A DNA stretch of 64,000 bases from Catellatospora sp. IY07-71 (GCF_018326265.1 NZ_AP023360.1:2533501-2597500); one strand, 5' to 3'; shown: positions 25,593 to 34,204, counted from the stretch's first letter. Notes: generated by a model from the sequence alone, not told the origin. Translations and numbers: made by a program.

Positions 25593-25645
25593 GTTAGGAA
25601 GGGCACCTTCTACTACGGAAAACAGTAAGAAGGTGCCCTTCCTTC
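25593..25645. repeat. GGAAGGGCACCTTCTTA palindromic repeat, copy 4
   Basis: Inverted units around TACTACGGAAAACAG, filling the whole gap between convergent npdG and panB: 5 nt after one stop, and its last bases touch the panB stop (25644-25646). It probably serves as a bidirectional terminator. Confidence 0.85.
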
Positions 25646-26483
25646 AGAAGGTGTGGGCGGAGGTGGGGAAGGTGCCTTCGCGGACCTCGGTGGCGTAGGC
25701 GGTGGCCGCCTCGGACAGGACGGCGTGCAGGTCGGCGTACTTCTTGACGAAGCGGGGGGTCGGGCCGGCGGAGGTGGGGCGCAGGCCGGCCATGTCCTGC
25801 CAGACGAGGACCTGGGCGTCGGTGTCGGGGCCCGCCCCGATGCCGATGGTGGGCACGGGCAGCTCGGTGGTGACCTGCTTGGCGACGTCGCCGGGGACCA
25901 TCTCCAGGACGACGGAGAACGCGCCCGCCTCGACGGCCTCGCGGGCCTGCTGGAGCAGGGTGGCGGCCGCGTCCTCACCGCGGCCCTGCACCCGGTAGCC
26001 GCCGAGCTGGTGCTCGGACTGCGGGGTGAAGCCCAGGTGGGCCATGACCGGGATGCCCGCGCCGGTGATCGCCGCGATCTGGGCGGGGCGGTGCCCCTCC
26101 AGCTTCACCGCGTGGCAGCGGGCCTCCTTCATGAAGCGGACGGCGGTGCGCAGCGCCTGCACCGGACCCTCCTCGTACGTGCCGAAGGGCAGGTCGCCGA
26201 CGATCAGGGCGCGCTTGGTGGCGCCGACCACGGCGCGGACCAGGGGGAGCATCTCCTCGACGGTCACCGGCAGGGTCGACTCGTAGCCGAACACGTTGTT
26301 GGCGGCCGAGTCGCCGACGAGCAGCACGGGGATGCCCGCCTCGTCGAAGATCTGGGCCGTGTACTGGTCGTACGAGGTCAGCATGGCCCACTTCTCGCCA
26401 CGCTCCTTGGCCAGCTGCAGGTGGCGGGTGCGCACCCGCGTGCCGGCCGGCCCGCCGTAGAGGGAGGGCACACTGTCGGACAT
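25644..26483 (-). CDS. panB: 3-methyl-2-oxobutanoate hydroxymethyltransferase
   Basis: Makes ketopantoate from 2-oxoisovalerate and 5,10-methylene-THF, the first step of pantothenate/CoA synthesis. 279 residues; a TIM-barrel with the Mg2+ Asp of [14 protein letters not shown], the segments [12 protein letters not shown] and [30 protein letters not shown], and the Glu of VLEMVP. ATG 26483 is chosen for the GGAGA SD about 8 nt upstream; earlier in-frame starts have none. The 2-oxo acid substrate comes from the valine pathway that also feeds ilvE and leuBCD. Confidence 0.96.
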   Translation of the reverse strand: MSDSVPSLYGGPAGTRVRTRHLQLAKERGEKWAMLTSYDQYTAQIFDEAGIPVLLVGDSAANNVFGYESTLPVTVEEMLPLVRAVVGATKRALIVGDLPFGTYEEGPVQALRTAVRFMKEARCHAVKLEGHRPAQIAAITGAGIPVMAHLGFTPQSEHQLGGYRVQGRGEDAAATLLQQAREAVEAGAFSVVLEMVPGDVAKQVTTELPVPTIGIGAGPDTDAQVLVWQDMAGLRPTSAGPTPRFVKKYADLHAVLSEAATAYATEVREGTFPTSAHTF

Positions 26484-26600
26484 CGCTGTCTCCTCTCTCC
26501 TCGAAGCCGCGAACGCGGTCCCCGGGATCTGAGGACGATGTTTCCACCTGTTGAACACCCGATGTCAGGGTTCAGTGGAGTAATTCACTGGCCGCCCGGG

Positions 26601-28352
26601 TCAGCTCTCCCGCCAGCGGTTCGTGATCGGCATCCGGCGGTCGCGGCCGAACGACTTGAACGAGATCTTGGTGCCGGGCGCGGACTGGCGCCGCTTGTAC
26701 TCCGCGCCGTCGATCAGCCGCAGCACCCGGTCCACCAGCGCGGGGTCGTGGCCCTCGGCGACCAGCTCGGCGCGGCCCTTGTCGCCGTCCACGTAGCCCA
26801 TGATGATCGGGTCCAGCGTGTCGTACTCGGGCAGCGAGTCGGTGTCCAGCTGGCCCGGGCGCAGCTCGGCGCTCGGCGGCTTGGTGATGGAGTTCTCCGG
26901 GATCACCTCGCCGATGGTGTTGCGCCAGTTGGCCAGCTTCCACACCAGCGTCTTCGGCACGTCCTTGAGCGGGTTGAACGCGCCGACCGAGTCGCCGTAG
27001 AGGGTCGAGTAGCCCACGGCCAGCTCGCTCTTGTTGCCGGTGGTGAGCACCAGGTGGCCCTCCTGGTTGGACAGCGCCATCAGGATCACCGCGCGGACGC
27101 GGGCCTGCAGGTTCTCCACGGCCAGGCCGGACAGGTTCAGGTTGGACAGGAAGCCGTCGACCATCTGCTGGATCGGCTCGACGCGGTAGTCGAGGCCGGT
27201 GAGCCGGGCCAGGTCGGCGGCGTCGTCGCGGGAGTGCTGCGACGAGTGGCCGCTGGGCATCGACACGCCGACCACGTGCTCGGCGCCGAGCGCGTCCACC
27301 GCGATCGCGGCCACCACCGACGAGTCGATGCCGCCGGACAGGCCCAGCAGCACCGACTTGGCGCCGTTCTTGCGTACGTAGTCGCGCAGGCCGAGCACGA
27401 GCGCGTTCCACACCTCGGCCTCGTCGCCCAGGCGCGGGGCGATGCCGGCGTCGGCCGCCGGGCCTTGCGGCGCGGTCCACGAGGTGGGCAGCAGCACCCG
27501 CTCGACCCGCATCGCGCCGAGGTGGCCGTCGGGTGCGTCCGGGTCGGCCTCGGGCAGGGGCAGGTCGTGCACCAGCAGCGCCTGGTGGAACTGGGGGCCG
27601 CGGGCCAGCAGCGTGCCGTCGGCCGCCACGATGATCGAGTCGCCGTCGAAGGTCAGCTCGTCCTGGCCGCCGATCATGTTGACGTACGCCACGGCCGCCC
27701 CGGCCTCCCGGGCCCGGCGCGACACGAGCGGCAGCCGCGCGTCGTCCTTGTTCAGCTCGTACGGCGAGCCGTTGATGTTGATCACGAGGCCGACCCGGGC
27801 CGACGCGGCGACCGCGAACGGCCCGCCCGCCTGCCAGATGTCCTCGCACACGGTCAGCGCCAGATCGGCCTGGCTGCCGTCGGCCCACACCGCCCGCACC
27901 ACGGTCAGCGTGTCGCCGGGCACGAAGTAGCGGTCCTCGTCGAAGACGCCGTAGTTGGGCAGGTGGTGCTTGTGGTAGCGGGCCGCGACCACACCGCGGT
28001 GCAGCAGCGCGAGCGAGTCGCGCGGGCCGACCGGGGAGGTGCTGTCCGCGCCCAGCCGCGCCGGGCCGTCGGCGTCCAGGTAGCCCACGATGACCGCGGT
28101 CTCGCCCAGCCCGTCGGCGTGCAGGTCCGCGGCGAGGCGGGTCAGCGCCCGCTGCGAGGCCTCGACGAAGGACTGCCGGAACACCAGGTCCTCGATCGGG
28201 TAGCCGGTCAGCATCATCTCGGGGAAGGCGACGACGTGCGCGCCCGCCTCGGCGCCCCGCGCCGCCCACTCACGGATGAGCGAGCTGTTGCCGGCGAGGT
28301 CGCCGACGGTGGGATTGACCTGAGCGAGAGCGAGACGCAGCGTGGCGGTCAT
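26601..28352 (-). CDS. nadE: Glutamine-hydrolysing NAD+ synthetase
   Basis: Converts nicotinic acid adenine dinucleotide to NAD+ with ATP and glutamine. 583 residues in two domains. 1-270: nitrilase-like glutaminase with the Glu of AFPEMMLTGYP, the Lys of YHKHHLPNYG and the Cys of LTVCEDIWQ. 300-583: ATP-pyrophosphatase type synthetase with the PP-loop GLSGGIDSSVV, plus ALSNQEGHLVLTTGNKSE, GYSTLYGDSVGAFNPLKD and the end TKISFKSFGRDRRMPI. Start taken at MTATLRLALAQVN (ATG 28352); an upstream in-frame ATG would add 15 Gly-rich residues unlike homologues. Confidence 0.96.
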   Translation of the reverse strand: MTATLRLALAQVNPTVGDLAGNSSLIREWAARGAEAGAHVVAFPEMMLTGYPIEDLVFRQSFVEASQRALTRLAADLHADGLGETAVIVGYLDADGPARLGADSTSPVGPRDSLALLHRGVVAARYHKHHLPNYGVFDEDRYFVPGDTLTVVRAVWADGSQADLALTVCEDIWQAGGPFAVAASARVGLVININGSPYELNKDDARLPLVSRRAREAGAAVAYVNMIGGQDELTFDGDSIIVAADGTLLARGPQFHQALLVHDLPLPEADPDAPDGHLGAMRVERVLLPTSWTAPQGPAADAGIAPRLGDEAEVWNALVLGLRDYVRKNGAKSVLLGLSGGIDSSVVAAIAVDALGAEHVVGVSMPSGHSSQHSRDDAADLARLTGLDYRVEPIQQMVDGFLSNLNLSGLAVENLQARVRAVILMALSNQEGHLVLTTGNKSELAVGYSTLYGDSVGAFNPLKDVPKTLVWKLANWRNTIGEVIPENSITKPPSAELRPGQLDTDSLPEYDTLDPIIMGYVDGDKGRAELVAEGHDPALVDRVLRLIDGAEYKRRQSAPGTKISFKSFGRDRRMPITNRWRES

Positions 28353-28470
28353 GCCCACATCTTCCCGCACACCCCCGCCGCCACGTGCTACCCACACCCC
28401 GTGTGCCCCACCACACCGGACGCCTCATCCACCACCGGGTCGTCCCATGATCGTCCGACGGGCCCGCCGA

Positions 28471-28547
28471 TGATCGACCGACTTGCCAGGCAGACGGGCG
28501 AAAGCGGCCTGAAGATACGCCCGAGTGCCAGGCAAGTCGGACGATCA
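28471..28547. repeat. GATCGTCCGACTTGCC hairpin family, copy 1
   Basis: TGATCGACCGACTTGCCAGGCA at one end and TGCCAGGCAAGTCGGACGATCA at the other, with an inner GGGCG / CGCCC pair. A partial arm, TGATCGTCCGAC, sits just left at 28448. Other copies at 48235 and 56821. Confidence 0.85.
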
Positions 28548-28585
28548 TGACCGCGGCGGCGCGGGGCCGGGGCGGTGGGCGGTGG

Positions 28586-29392
28586 TCAGGGCTGGGGGGC
28601 GCCGAGGGTGATGGGGAGGAGCTTGCGGGCGGCCTGTTCGAGCAGGCCGGTGAAGCGGGTCAGGTCGGCGACGGCGCCGGTGGGCTCGCCGGAGTCCATC
28701 TCACGCAGGCCGGACAGCACGCTGCCGACGCGGCCCAGGGCGAGGTAGCCGGTCATCGTCTTGGCCTTGCCGGTGAGGGTGAAGCGGACCGCGTACGCGT
28801 CGCCCTCCAGCTTCAGCAGCTCGGCGGGGAGGCTGTCGCGGGGCACGTCGTCGACGCGGACCCGCACCGCCGTCCCGTCGTCCAGCACCGCGTTGAAGTC
28901 GCGGCAGCGCTGCCCCATGCGGCGCAGCTCGCCGAGCGTGGTCGCGGCGCCGTCCCCGGTGAAGGTGGTCAGCACCTGAGTGATCAGCGTCGGGCCGCGG
29001 TGCTTGGAGACCGCCTGGGCGCTGGGCTCCAGCGCGCCCTTCGGGTGGGTGGAGACCGTGGCCGCCGCGGTGCGGATCAGCTCGTCGGGGGCGCTGAGCA
29101 GGGCGGCGCAGCGCTCCTGCTTGGGCGGCTTCGGCTTGGGCGAGGCGGCCGGCGGCTGCGGGGCGTAGCTCGCGGGCAGGTCGATCGGCGCCAGCAGGGC
29201 CGCCTGCAGCTCCGGCTGGCTCGCCGTGATGGTGTCGGTCCGGCGTACGTCGGTGGCCTGGCCCTGCTTCTGGCGATGCGAGGCGCCCAGCACCCCCGCC
29301 AGCGTGAGCGCGGTGATCAGCAGACCGCCGAGGGCGACGCCCCCGGCGATCGTGCGGTGCCGGACGGGGAACATGCGGTCCAGGCGGTTCAT
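28586..29392 (-). CDS. Membrane-anchored extracytoplasmic protein, sensor-domain-like
   Basis: 268 residues. An N-terminal basic stretch and helix (HRTIAGGVALGGLLITALTLAGVLGA), a Pro/Lys linker (PQPPAASPKPKPPKQ), then an outer domain of about 170 residues with two Cys (QERCAALL and GQRCRDF) likely to form a disulfide. The build resembles extracytoplasmic sensor domains such as that of PknH, but no kinase is attached. GAGGAG precedes ATG 29392. Role unknown; sits next to glnA2. Confidence 0.6.
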   Translation of the reverse strand: MNRLDRMFPVRHRTIAGGVALGGLLITALTLAGVLGASHRQKQGQATDVRRTDTITASQPELQAALLAPIDLPASYAPQPPAASPKPKPPKQERCAALLSAPDELIRTAAATVSTHPKGALEPSAQAVSKHRGPTLITQVLTTFTGDGAATTLGELRRMGQRCRDFNAVLDDGTAVRVRVDDVPRDSLPAELLKLEGDAYAVRFTLTGKAKTMTGYLALGRVGSVLSGLREMDSGEPTGAVADLTRFTGLLEQAARKLLPITLGAPQP

Positions 29393-29555
29393 GGGCGCTC
29401 CTCGCGCGAGCTTGTTACTGCCCCGTCCAACGGGGTGAAGGGCGTCGAAGTTGCGGGATCACCGTGGCCCGGCGTAAGGCTGAGGTATGGCGTAACGTGC
29501 CCGTAATGAGGCCGCGCCAGACTGGCCCGGAGATCTCGTCCGAGAGAGGCATGCC

Positions 29556-30908
29556 GTGGATCGTCAGCAGGAGTTCGTGCTGCGCACGCTTGAGGAGCGC
29601 GACATCCGGTTCGTGCGCCTCTGGTTCACCGACGTGCTCGGCACCCTGAAGTCGGTCAGCGTCGCCCCGGCCGAGCTGGAGTCGGCGTTCGAGGAGGGCA
29701 TCGGCTTCGACGGCTCGGCCATCGAGGGCTTCGCGCGCGTCTACGAGTCCGACATGATCGCGATGCCGGACCCGACCACCTTCCAGGTGTTCCCGTTCGA
29801 GGGCGGCGGCTCCGGCGAGAGCGCCCGGATGTTCTGCGACATCCTCATGCCGGACGGCACGCCGAGCTGGGCCGACCCGCGCCACGTGCTGCGCCGCGCG
29901 CTGTCGAAGGCCGCCGACAAGGGCTTCACCTTCTACACCCACCCCGAGGTCGAGTTCTTCCTGCTCGCCGACGCGCCCGCGGACGGCGGCGTGCCGACCC
30001 CGGTGGACGCGGGCGGCTACTTCGACCACACCACGCACGCCATCGCGCGCGACTTCCGCCGCCAGGCGGTGCTGGCGCTGGAGCGCATCGGCATCTCGGT
30101 GGAGTTCAGCCACCACGAGGTCGCCCCCGGCCAGCAGGAGATCGACCTGCGGTACGCGGACGCGCTGACCACGGCCGACAACATCATGACCTTCCGGCAC
30201 GTGATGCGGGAGGTGGCGCTGTCGCACGGGGTGCGGGCCACGTTCATGCCCAAGCCGTTCACCGACCAGCCGGGCAGCGGCATGCACACGCACCTGTCGC
30301 TGTTCGAGGGCGAGCGCAACGCCTTCCACGACCCGGCCGACCCGCACAAGCTGTCCAAGACGGCGAAGGCGTTCATCGCGGGCGTGCTGACCCACGCGCG
30401 CGAGTTCACCGCGGTCACCAACCAGTGGGTGAACTCGTACAAGCGCCTGTTCCCGCAGACCATCCCGGACCAGATCACCGAGGCGCCGGCGTACGTCTGC
30501 TGGGGCCACCTGAACCGTTCCGCGCTGGTGCGGGTGCCGGCGTACGGCAAGCCGAACTCGGCCCGCGTCGAGGTCCGCTCGCTCGACTCCGCCTGCAACC
30601 CGTACCTGGCCTTCGCGGTGCTGCTGGGCGCGGGCATGAAGGGCATCGAGGAGGGCTACGAGCTGCCCCCGGGCGCCGAGGACGACGTGTGGGCGCTGTC
30701 CAGCGCCGAGCGCCGCGCGATGGGGTACGCCAGCCTGCCGGAGAACCTGTCCGAGGCGATCGACGTCATGGCCGGCTCGGAGCTGGTCGCCGACGTGCTC
30801 GGCGAGCACGTGTTCGACTTCTTCCTGCGCAACAAGCGCGCGGAGTGGGAGGAGTACCGGCGCGAGGTGACCCCGTTCGAGCGCCGTAAGTACCTGGGTG
30901 CGCTGTAG
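29556..30908 (+). CDS. glnA2: Type I glutamine synthetase (GlnA2-like)
   Basis: Glutamate + NH3 + ATP to glutamine, or a related gamma-glutamylation. 450 residues, shorter than GlnA1 (about 470). Signatures: GFDGSAIEGF at 50, the metal-binding EVEFFLL and EVAPGQQEIDLRY, HTHLSLF, NSYKRLFPQ, and RVEVRSLDSACNPYLAF. In place of the adenylylation Tyr loop it reads ALSSAERRAMGYASLPENL, so regulation by GlnE is doubtful. GlnA2 of M. tuberculosis (Rv2222c) lies in the same neighbourhood as panB and RNase H. GTG 29556 is preceded by GAGAGAGG. Confidence 0.9.
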   Translation: MDRQQEFVLRTLEERDIRFVRLWFTDVLGTLKSVSVAPAELESAFEEGIGFDGSAIEGFARVYESDMIAMPDPTTFQVFPFEGGGSGESARMFCDILMPDGTPSWADPRHVLRRALSKAADKGFTFYTHPEVEFFLLADAPADGGVPTPVDAGGYFDHTTHAIARDFRRQAVLALERIGISVEFSHHEVAPGQQEIDLRYADALTTADNIMTFRHVMREVALSHGVRATFMPKPFTDQPGSGMHTHLSLFEGERNAFHDPADPHKLSKTAKAFIAGVLTHAREFTAVTNQWVNSYKRLFPQTIPDQITEAPAYVCWGHLNRSALVRVPAYGKPNSARVEVRSLDSACNPYLAFAVLLGAGMKGIEEGYELPPGAEDDVWALSSAERRAMGYASLPENLSEAIDVMAGSELVADVLGEHVFDFFLRNKRAEWEEYRREVTPFERRKYLGAL

Positions 30909-30930
30909 GCCACCTGCTGATCCCTGCGCG

Positions 30931-30954
30931 GCGGGCCCCCTTGCGGGGGTCCGC
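30931..30954 (+). terminator. Hairpin terminator after glnA2
   Basis: GCGGGCCCCC - TTGC - GGGGGTCCGC, a 10-bp stem with one G-T pair, 22 nt past the stop; no T-tract, as is common in actinomycetes. Confidence 0.6.
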
Positions 30955-30994
30955 TAGCCTGCCCCACGACGTCTGACCTAGTGGAGGCAGTTTC

Positions 30995-31420
30995 ATGTTG
31001 CAGGATCTGATCACGGGCGCGTGGCAGAGCGTGGTCTTCGGGGTGGCCGGCGTCAGCCTGATGGCCGTCGGCTTCATCGTGGTGGACCTGCTCACGCCGG
31101 GCCGCCTGCGCGAGCTGATCTGGCACCAGCGCAGCAGCAACGCGGCCCTGCTGCTGGCCGCGAACCAGCTCGGCATCGCGCTGATCGTGTTCACCGCGAT
31201 CTTCACCAGCTACGAGGACTTCGGCAAGGGCCTGGCCTCGACGGTGGTCTTCGGCCTGCTCGGCATCGCCCTGATGGCCCTGGCCTTCTTCGTCCTCGAC
31301 TGGCTGACCCCCGGCCGCCTCGGCGAGATGATCGCCGAAGTCGAGCCCCACCCCGCCGCCAAGGTCGTCGCCGCCACCCACTTCGGCGCCGCCCTCATCG
31401 TCTGCGCCTGCATCGCATAG
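30995..31420 (+). CDS. DUF350 membrane protein
   Basis: 141 residues with four membrane helices arranged as two similar pairs (GVSLMAVGFIVVDLLTPGRLRELI and GIALMALAFFVLDWLTPGRLGEMI), the internal duplication typical of DUF350 (YjfL-like) proteins. Function unknown in the family. ATG 30995 follows GTGGAGG at 30981-30987. Stands alone between glnA2 and a hairpin element. Confidence 0.85.
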   Translation: MLQDLITGAWQSVVFGVAGVSLMAVGFIVVDLLTPGRLRELIWHQRSSNAALLLAANQLGIALIVFTAIFTSYEDFGKGLASTVVFGLLGIALMALAFFVLDWLTPGRLGEMIAEVEPHPAAKVVAATHFGAALIVCACIA

Positions 31421-31436
31421 CGCCGTCTCCCGCGCC

Positions 31437-31503
31437 GATCTTGCGCGAACTGTGGGGACGACACGCCTGAAACGGGCGAATGCCTAACAGTTCGCGCAAG
31501 ATC
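31437..31503. repeat. GATCTTGCGCGAACTGT hairpin element (single copy)
   Basis: Perfect 17-bp arms (31437-31453 and 31487-31503), loop of 33 nt. It sits between convergent genes. GATC at both ends as in the other families. Confidence 0.75.
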
Positions 31504-31581
31504 GACGCGATCATGGCGCGCCGACACCAGGGCGCCACGGTGCCGGGCGAGGGCGGCGTCGGGGAGTGAGATCAGCGGAGA

Positions 31582-32460
31582 TCAGCCGGCGGCGAGGGTG
31601 AGCAGCGCGTCGCAGTGGGCGGTGAGCGCGGCGCGTAGTGGGGCGGCGCGGGTGGCGAAGTCACGCTGCTGGGCGGCGTAGTCGGCGCGGCCCTCGGGGG
31701 TCTCGATGCGCACCGGGGGGAAGCCCAGGGCATCTAGGTCGTACGGGCTGGCGCGCATGTCCAGCACCCGGATCTCGCGGGACAGGGCGAAGCAGGCGGT
31801 GACCAGCTCGCTGGGCACCAGCGGGGACAGCTTGTACGCCCACTTGTAGAGGTCCATGTTGGCGTGCAGGCAGCCGGGCTGCTCCAGGACCGGCTGCAGC
31901 TCCCGTGACGGCTGGTGCGCGTTGAGCGGGCGGGCGGGCGCGGTGAAGAAGCGGAACGCGTCGAAGTGCGTGCAGCGTACTCCCCGGTCTTCGACGACCT
32001 CGGCGGTCGCGGCGGGGGACAGCCGCAGCGGCCAGGCGTTGTGCCGCACCTCCTGCTGGGTCTGCCGGTAGACCATGGCCCACTCGTGCATGCCGAAGCA
32101 GCCCAGCTGGGCCGGGCGCGACGTGGTCGCGGCGAGCAGGTCGCGGATCCAGCGCACGGCCTCGGCGCGCTTGGCGAGCAGGGCCGGGTCGAGCACCACG
32201 CCGCCGTCGGCGGTGATGTAGTCACGGGCGGGCTCGCCGCCGGCCAGCAGCACTCCGGCACCAGGGTGCCAGCGCCGCAGCTGGGCGGGGCGGTGCGAGT
32301 AGTACGTGAACAGGAAGTCGTGCACCGGGTGCTTGACGCCGTCGCGGCGCCGGGCCAGGTGCGTGGCCAGCCAGCCGTCGACCAGCTCCTCGTGCGCCTG
32401 CCGCCGGGCACGCCACACCGCCGGGTCCAGCACCTCGGTGATGGCGGTGGCGGTGGTCAC
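31582..32460 (-). CDS. Protein annotated in relatives as 3-methyladenine DNA glycosylase
   Basis: 292 residues of a family common in actinobacteria and usually labelled 3-methyladenine DNA glycosylase; I see no helix-hairpin-helix or other motif that proves this. Strong conserved blocks: HPVHDFLFTYYSHRPAQLRRWHPGAGVLL, CFGMHEWAMVYR, CTHFDAFRFFTAPARPLNAHQPSRE, EQPGCLHANMDLYKWAYKLSPLVPSEL and LDMRASPYDLDALGFPPVRIETPEGRA. The many His/Asp/Glu in them suggest an enzyme. GTG 32460 has a TACCCT box 6 nt upstream and no SD, so it is likely leaderless. Confidence 0.75.
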   Translation of the reverse strand: MTTATAITEVLDPAVWRARRQAHEELVDGWLATHLARRRDGVKHPVHDFLFTYYSHRPAQLRRWHPGAGVLLAGGEPARDYITADGGVVLDPALLAKRAEAVRWIRDLLAATTSRPAQLGCFGMHEWAMVYRQTQQEVRHNAWPLRLSPAATAEVVEDRGVRCTHFDAFRFFTAPARPLNAHQPSRELQPVLEQPGCLHANMDLYKWAYKLSPLVPSELVTACFALSREIRVLDMRASPYDLDALGFPPVRIETPEGRADYAAQQRDFATRAAPLRAALTAHCDALLTLAAG

Positions 32461-32466
32461 CCGGCA

Positions 32467-32472
32467 AGGGTA
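32467..32472 (-). promoter_or_regulatory. -10 box of leaderless promoter (glycosylase-like gene)
   Basis: TACCCT on the minus strand ends 6 nt before GTG 32460. Confidence 0.5.
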
Positions 32473-32592
32473 GCCGCGGTGGGTGTCCGGGCCGGGCGGG
32501 CGGTGTCGGCCGTGGAGCGAGCCGGGTCACACCAGGGCGGCGCGTAAGTTGGAGCCCGGAATCAAACAACTGAGCTTCGGCTGGGGGCTGTG

Positions 32593-33378
32593 GTGCGCAT
32601 CGCACGTTTCGTTCATCCGGGTGGCATGTCGTTCGGCGTCGTGGAGGGCGACCCGGAGGCCGGCTCGCAGGCGCTGACGGTGCGCGCGATCAACGGGCAC
32701 CCGTTCGGCGAGCTGGACTACACCGAGCAGCGGTTCGCGCTGGCCGACGTACGCCTGCTGTCGCCGATCCTGCCCAGCAAGGTGATCGGGGTGGGCCGCA
32801 ACTACGCCGACCACGCCGCCGAGCACGGCGCGGAGGTGCCCAAGGAGCCGCTGCTGTTCCTCAAGCCGTCCACTTCGGTGATCGGCCCGCACGACATCAT
32901 CCGGCTGCCCGAGCAGTCGCACCAGGTCGAGCACGAGGCCGAGCTGGCCGTGGTGATCGGCGCCACCGGTGCGCGCCGGGTGGACCGGGCCGCCGCGGAG
33001 AAGGCGATCTTCGGGTACACCTGCGCGAACGACGTCACCGCACGGGATCTGCAGCGCAGCGACGGCCAGTGGACCCGGGCCAAGGGCTTCGACTCGTTCT
33101 GCCCGCTGGGGCCGTGGATCGACACGGCGGCCGACGTCGCCGACGTCGAGGTGCGCTGCGAGGTCAACGAGGAGGTGCGCCAGCTCGGCCGCACCTCGCA
33201 GATGGTGTTCGACGTGCCCTCGCTGGTGTCGTACGTGTCCCACGTCATGACGCTGCTGCCGGGCGACGTCATCCTCACCGGCACCCCGGCCGGCGTCTCC
33301 CCGCTGGCCGCGAAAGACGTGGTGAGCGTGCGGATCCAGGGGCTGGGCGAGCTGCGCAACCCGGTCGCGGCGCGCTAG
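32593..33378 (+). CDS. Fumarylacetoacetate hydrolase-family protein
   Basis: 261 residues from GTG 32593 (GTG 32590 directly before it is equally readable; homologues begin RIARF). FAH fold: IGVGRNYADHAAEHG at about 67, metal ligands in VEHEAELAVVIG and GYTCANDVTARDLQ, then the catalytic-site LILTGTPAGVSPL-type motif (DVILTGTPAGV). Related enzymes are 2-oxo-acid isomerases/hydrolases or oxaloacetate decarboxylases; substrate unknown. In many actinomycetes this gene precedes gltX; here tRNA-Gln and tRNA-Glu follow instead. Confidence 0.88.
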   Translation: MRIARFVHPGGMSFGVVEGDPEAGSQALTVRAINGHPFGELDYTEQRFALADVRLLSPILPSKVIGVGRNYADHAAEHGAEVPKEPLLFLKPSTSVIGPHDIIRLPEQSHQVEHEAELAVVIGATGARRVDRAAAEKAIFGYTCANDVTARDLQRSDGQWTRAKGFDSFCPLGPWIDTAADVADVEVRCEVNEEVRQLGRTSQMVFDVPSLVSYVSHVMTLLPGDVILTGTPAGVSPLAAKDVVSVRIQGLGELRNPVAAR

Positions 33379-33389
33379 CGGATACCGAT

Positions 33390-33418
33390 TTGGCGCTGCC
33401 GGGGCCGTCAGGTAAAGT
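33390..33418 (+). promoter_or_regulatory. Promoter of the tRNA-Gln/tRNA-Glu region
   Basis: -35 TTGGCG at 33390-33395, 17-bp spacer, -10 TAAAGT at 33413-33418; the start point would fall about 20 nt before tRNA-Gln. One of the clearest sigma-70-type promoters in the window. Confidence 0.65.
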
Positions 33419-33446
33419 TCATCCCCGGCAGCGGAAACGGTGCCGA

Positions 33447-33518
33447 TGGGGTATGGGGTAATTGGCAGCCCAACTGATTCTGGTTCAGTTAGTCTAGGTT
33501 CGAGTCCTGGTACCCCAG
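33447..33518 (+). tRNA. tRNA-Gln (anticodon CUG)
   Basis: Acceptor stem TGGGGTA / TACCCCA, D stem GGGT / GCCC, anticodon stem ACTGA / TCAGT with loop TTCTGGT (anticodon CTG, reads CAG), T stem CTAGG / CCTGG with TTCGAGT. 72 nt including discriminator G. The CCA end is not encoded (GCAACC follows). Confidence 0.95.
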
Positions 33519-33653
33519 CAACCAAGCCTGAACGGGCAAGCGCCCGATTAGCGCGAGGCTGCTGGACCTGCTAGAGTTCAGCAGGCCGCCGAGCTGAGAG
33601 ATCAGCAAGGCGGTCGAAAACTGAAGAAGAGATGTTCTCCGGAACGTCGACCT

Positions 33654-33729
33654 GGCCCCGTCGTCTAGCGGCCTAGGACGCCGCCCTCTCAAGGCGGTAG
33701 CGAGGGTTCGAATCCCTTCGGGGCTACCA
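33654..33729 (+). tRNA. tRNA-Glu (anticodon CUC)
   Basis: Acceptor GGCCCCG / CGGGGCT (first pair G-T), anticodon stem CCGCC / GGCGG with loop CTCTCAA (anticodon CTC, reads GAG), T arm GAGGGTTCGAATCCCTT. Discriminator A and an encoded CCA end at 33729. Confidence 0.95.
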
Positions 33730-33733
33730 GGTT

Positions 33734-33768
33734 AAAGAAGCGCACGAGCGATGCTCGTGCGCTTCTTT
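33734..33768. terminator. Terminator after tRNA-Glu
   Basis: AAAGAAGCGCACGAGC - GAT - GCTCGTGCGCTTCTTT, 16-bp perfect arms ending in TTTCGT. The A/T ends make it usable from both strands, also for the small minus-strand gene at 33799. Confidence 0.85.
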
Positions 33769-33798
33769 CGTCATCGGCTTCAGGGCTGTGGGATGTGG

Positions 33799-33981
33799 TC
33801 ATGGCCGGTACTGCTCCCAGTCGAACACGGTGGGGTGCACCTCGGTGCCCCGGGGGACGCCGCTGTAGAGGTCCTGTGACGGGTCGAGCGTGCTGCGGCT
33901 GCGGCTGCGCCGGGCCGCGATCACGAGCAGGACGGTGACGAGCACCGCGCCGCCGGCTAGAACGCCTACGAAGATCTCCAT
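33799..33981 (-). CDS. One-helix mini-protein, paralogue A
   Basis: 60 residues: MEIFVGVLAGGAVLVTVLLVIA membrane helix, then ARRSRSRS, then LDPSQDLYSGVPRGTEVHP and an acidic/aromatic tail. Two paralogues are encoded on the other strand at 34212 and 34600 with the same helix, RRSRSR and LDPSxD...G(F/V)P pattern. ATG 33981 is 6 nt after TACCCT, so it is likely leaderless. Function unknown. Confidence 0.65.
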   Translation of the reverse strand: MEIFVGVLAGGAVLVTVLLVIAARRSRSRSTLDPSQDLYSGVPRGTEVHPTVFDWEQYRP

Positions 33982-33987
33982 GCCCGG

Positions 33988-33993
33988 AGGGTA
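33988..33993 (-). promoter_or_regulatory. -10 box of leaderless promoter for mini-protein A
   Basis: TACCCT on the minus strand, then CCGGGC, then ATG 33981. The two paralogues carry the same arrangement. Confidence 0.55.
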
Positions 33994-34041
33994 GAGCCGC
34001 CGCGCCAAGCCGCTGGAGCCGTCGGGCGGCGGTGGCGGCCG

Positions 34042-34108
34042 GGAGATCGCTGTCTCGTGTCAGAACGCGTGGTCTGGCCGCAGCTTTCGACACGAAGCAG
34101 TGATCTCC
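34042..34108. repeat. GATC-CGTGTC hairpin family, copy 2
   Basis: GGAGATCGCTGTCTCGTGTC...GACACGAAGCAGTGATCTCC with loop GGTCTGGCCGCAGCTTT, in the gap between divergent mini-protein genes. Confidence 0.8.
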
Positions 34109-34198
34109 GTAGGTGAACGGGCACGAATCTGCCCAGCAGGTTGATCGGGCTGCCGGACCCGTTCCGGCCAGGGGCAGCGGAATGTGGCCTGCTGCCGC

Positions 34199-34204
34199 TA
34201 CCCT
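34199..34204 (+). promoter_or_regulatory. -10 box of leaderless promoter for mini-protein B
   Basis: TACCCT followed by CCCGGCC and ATG 34212. Confidence 0.55.

Noticed and set aside
29492-29507. GlnR-like site GTAAC-N6-GTAAT upstream of glnA2
   Set aside because: Only one degenerate half is present and GlnA2-type genes are usually outside the GlnR regulon; too weak to call.
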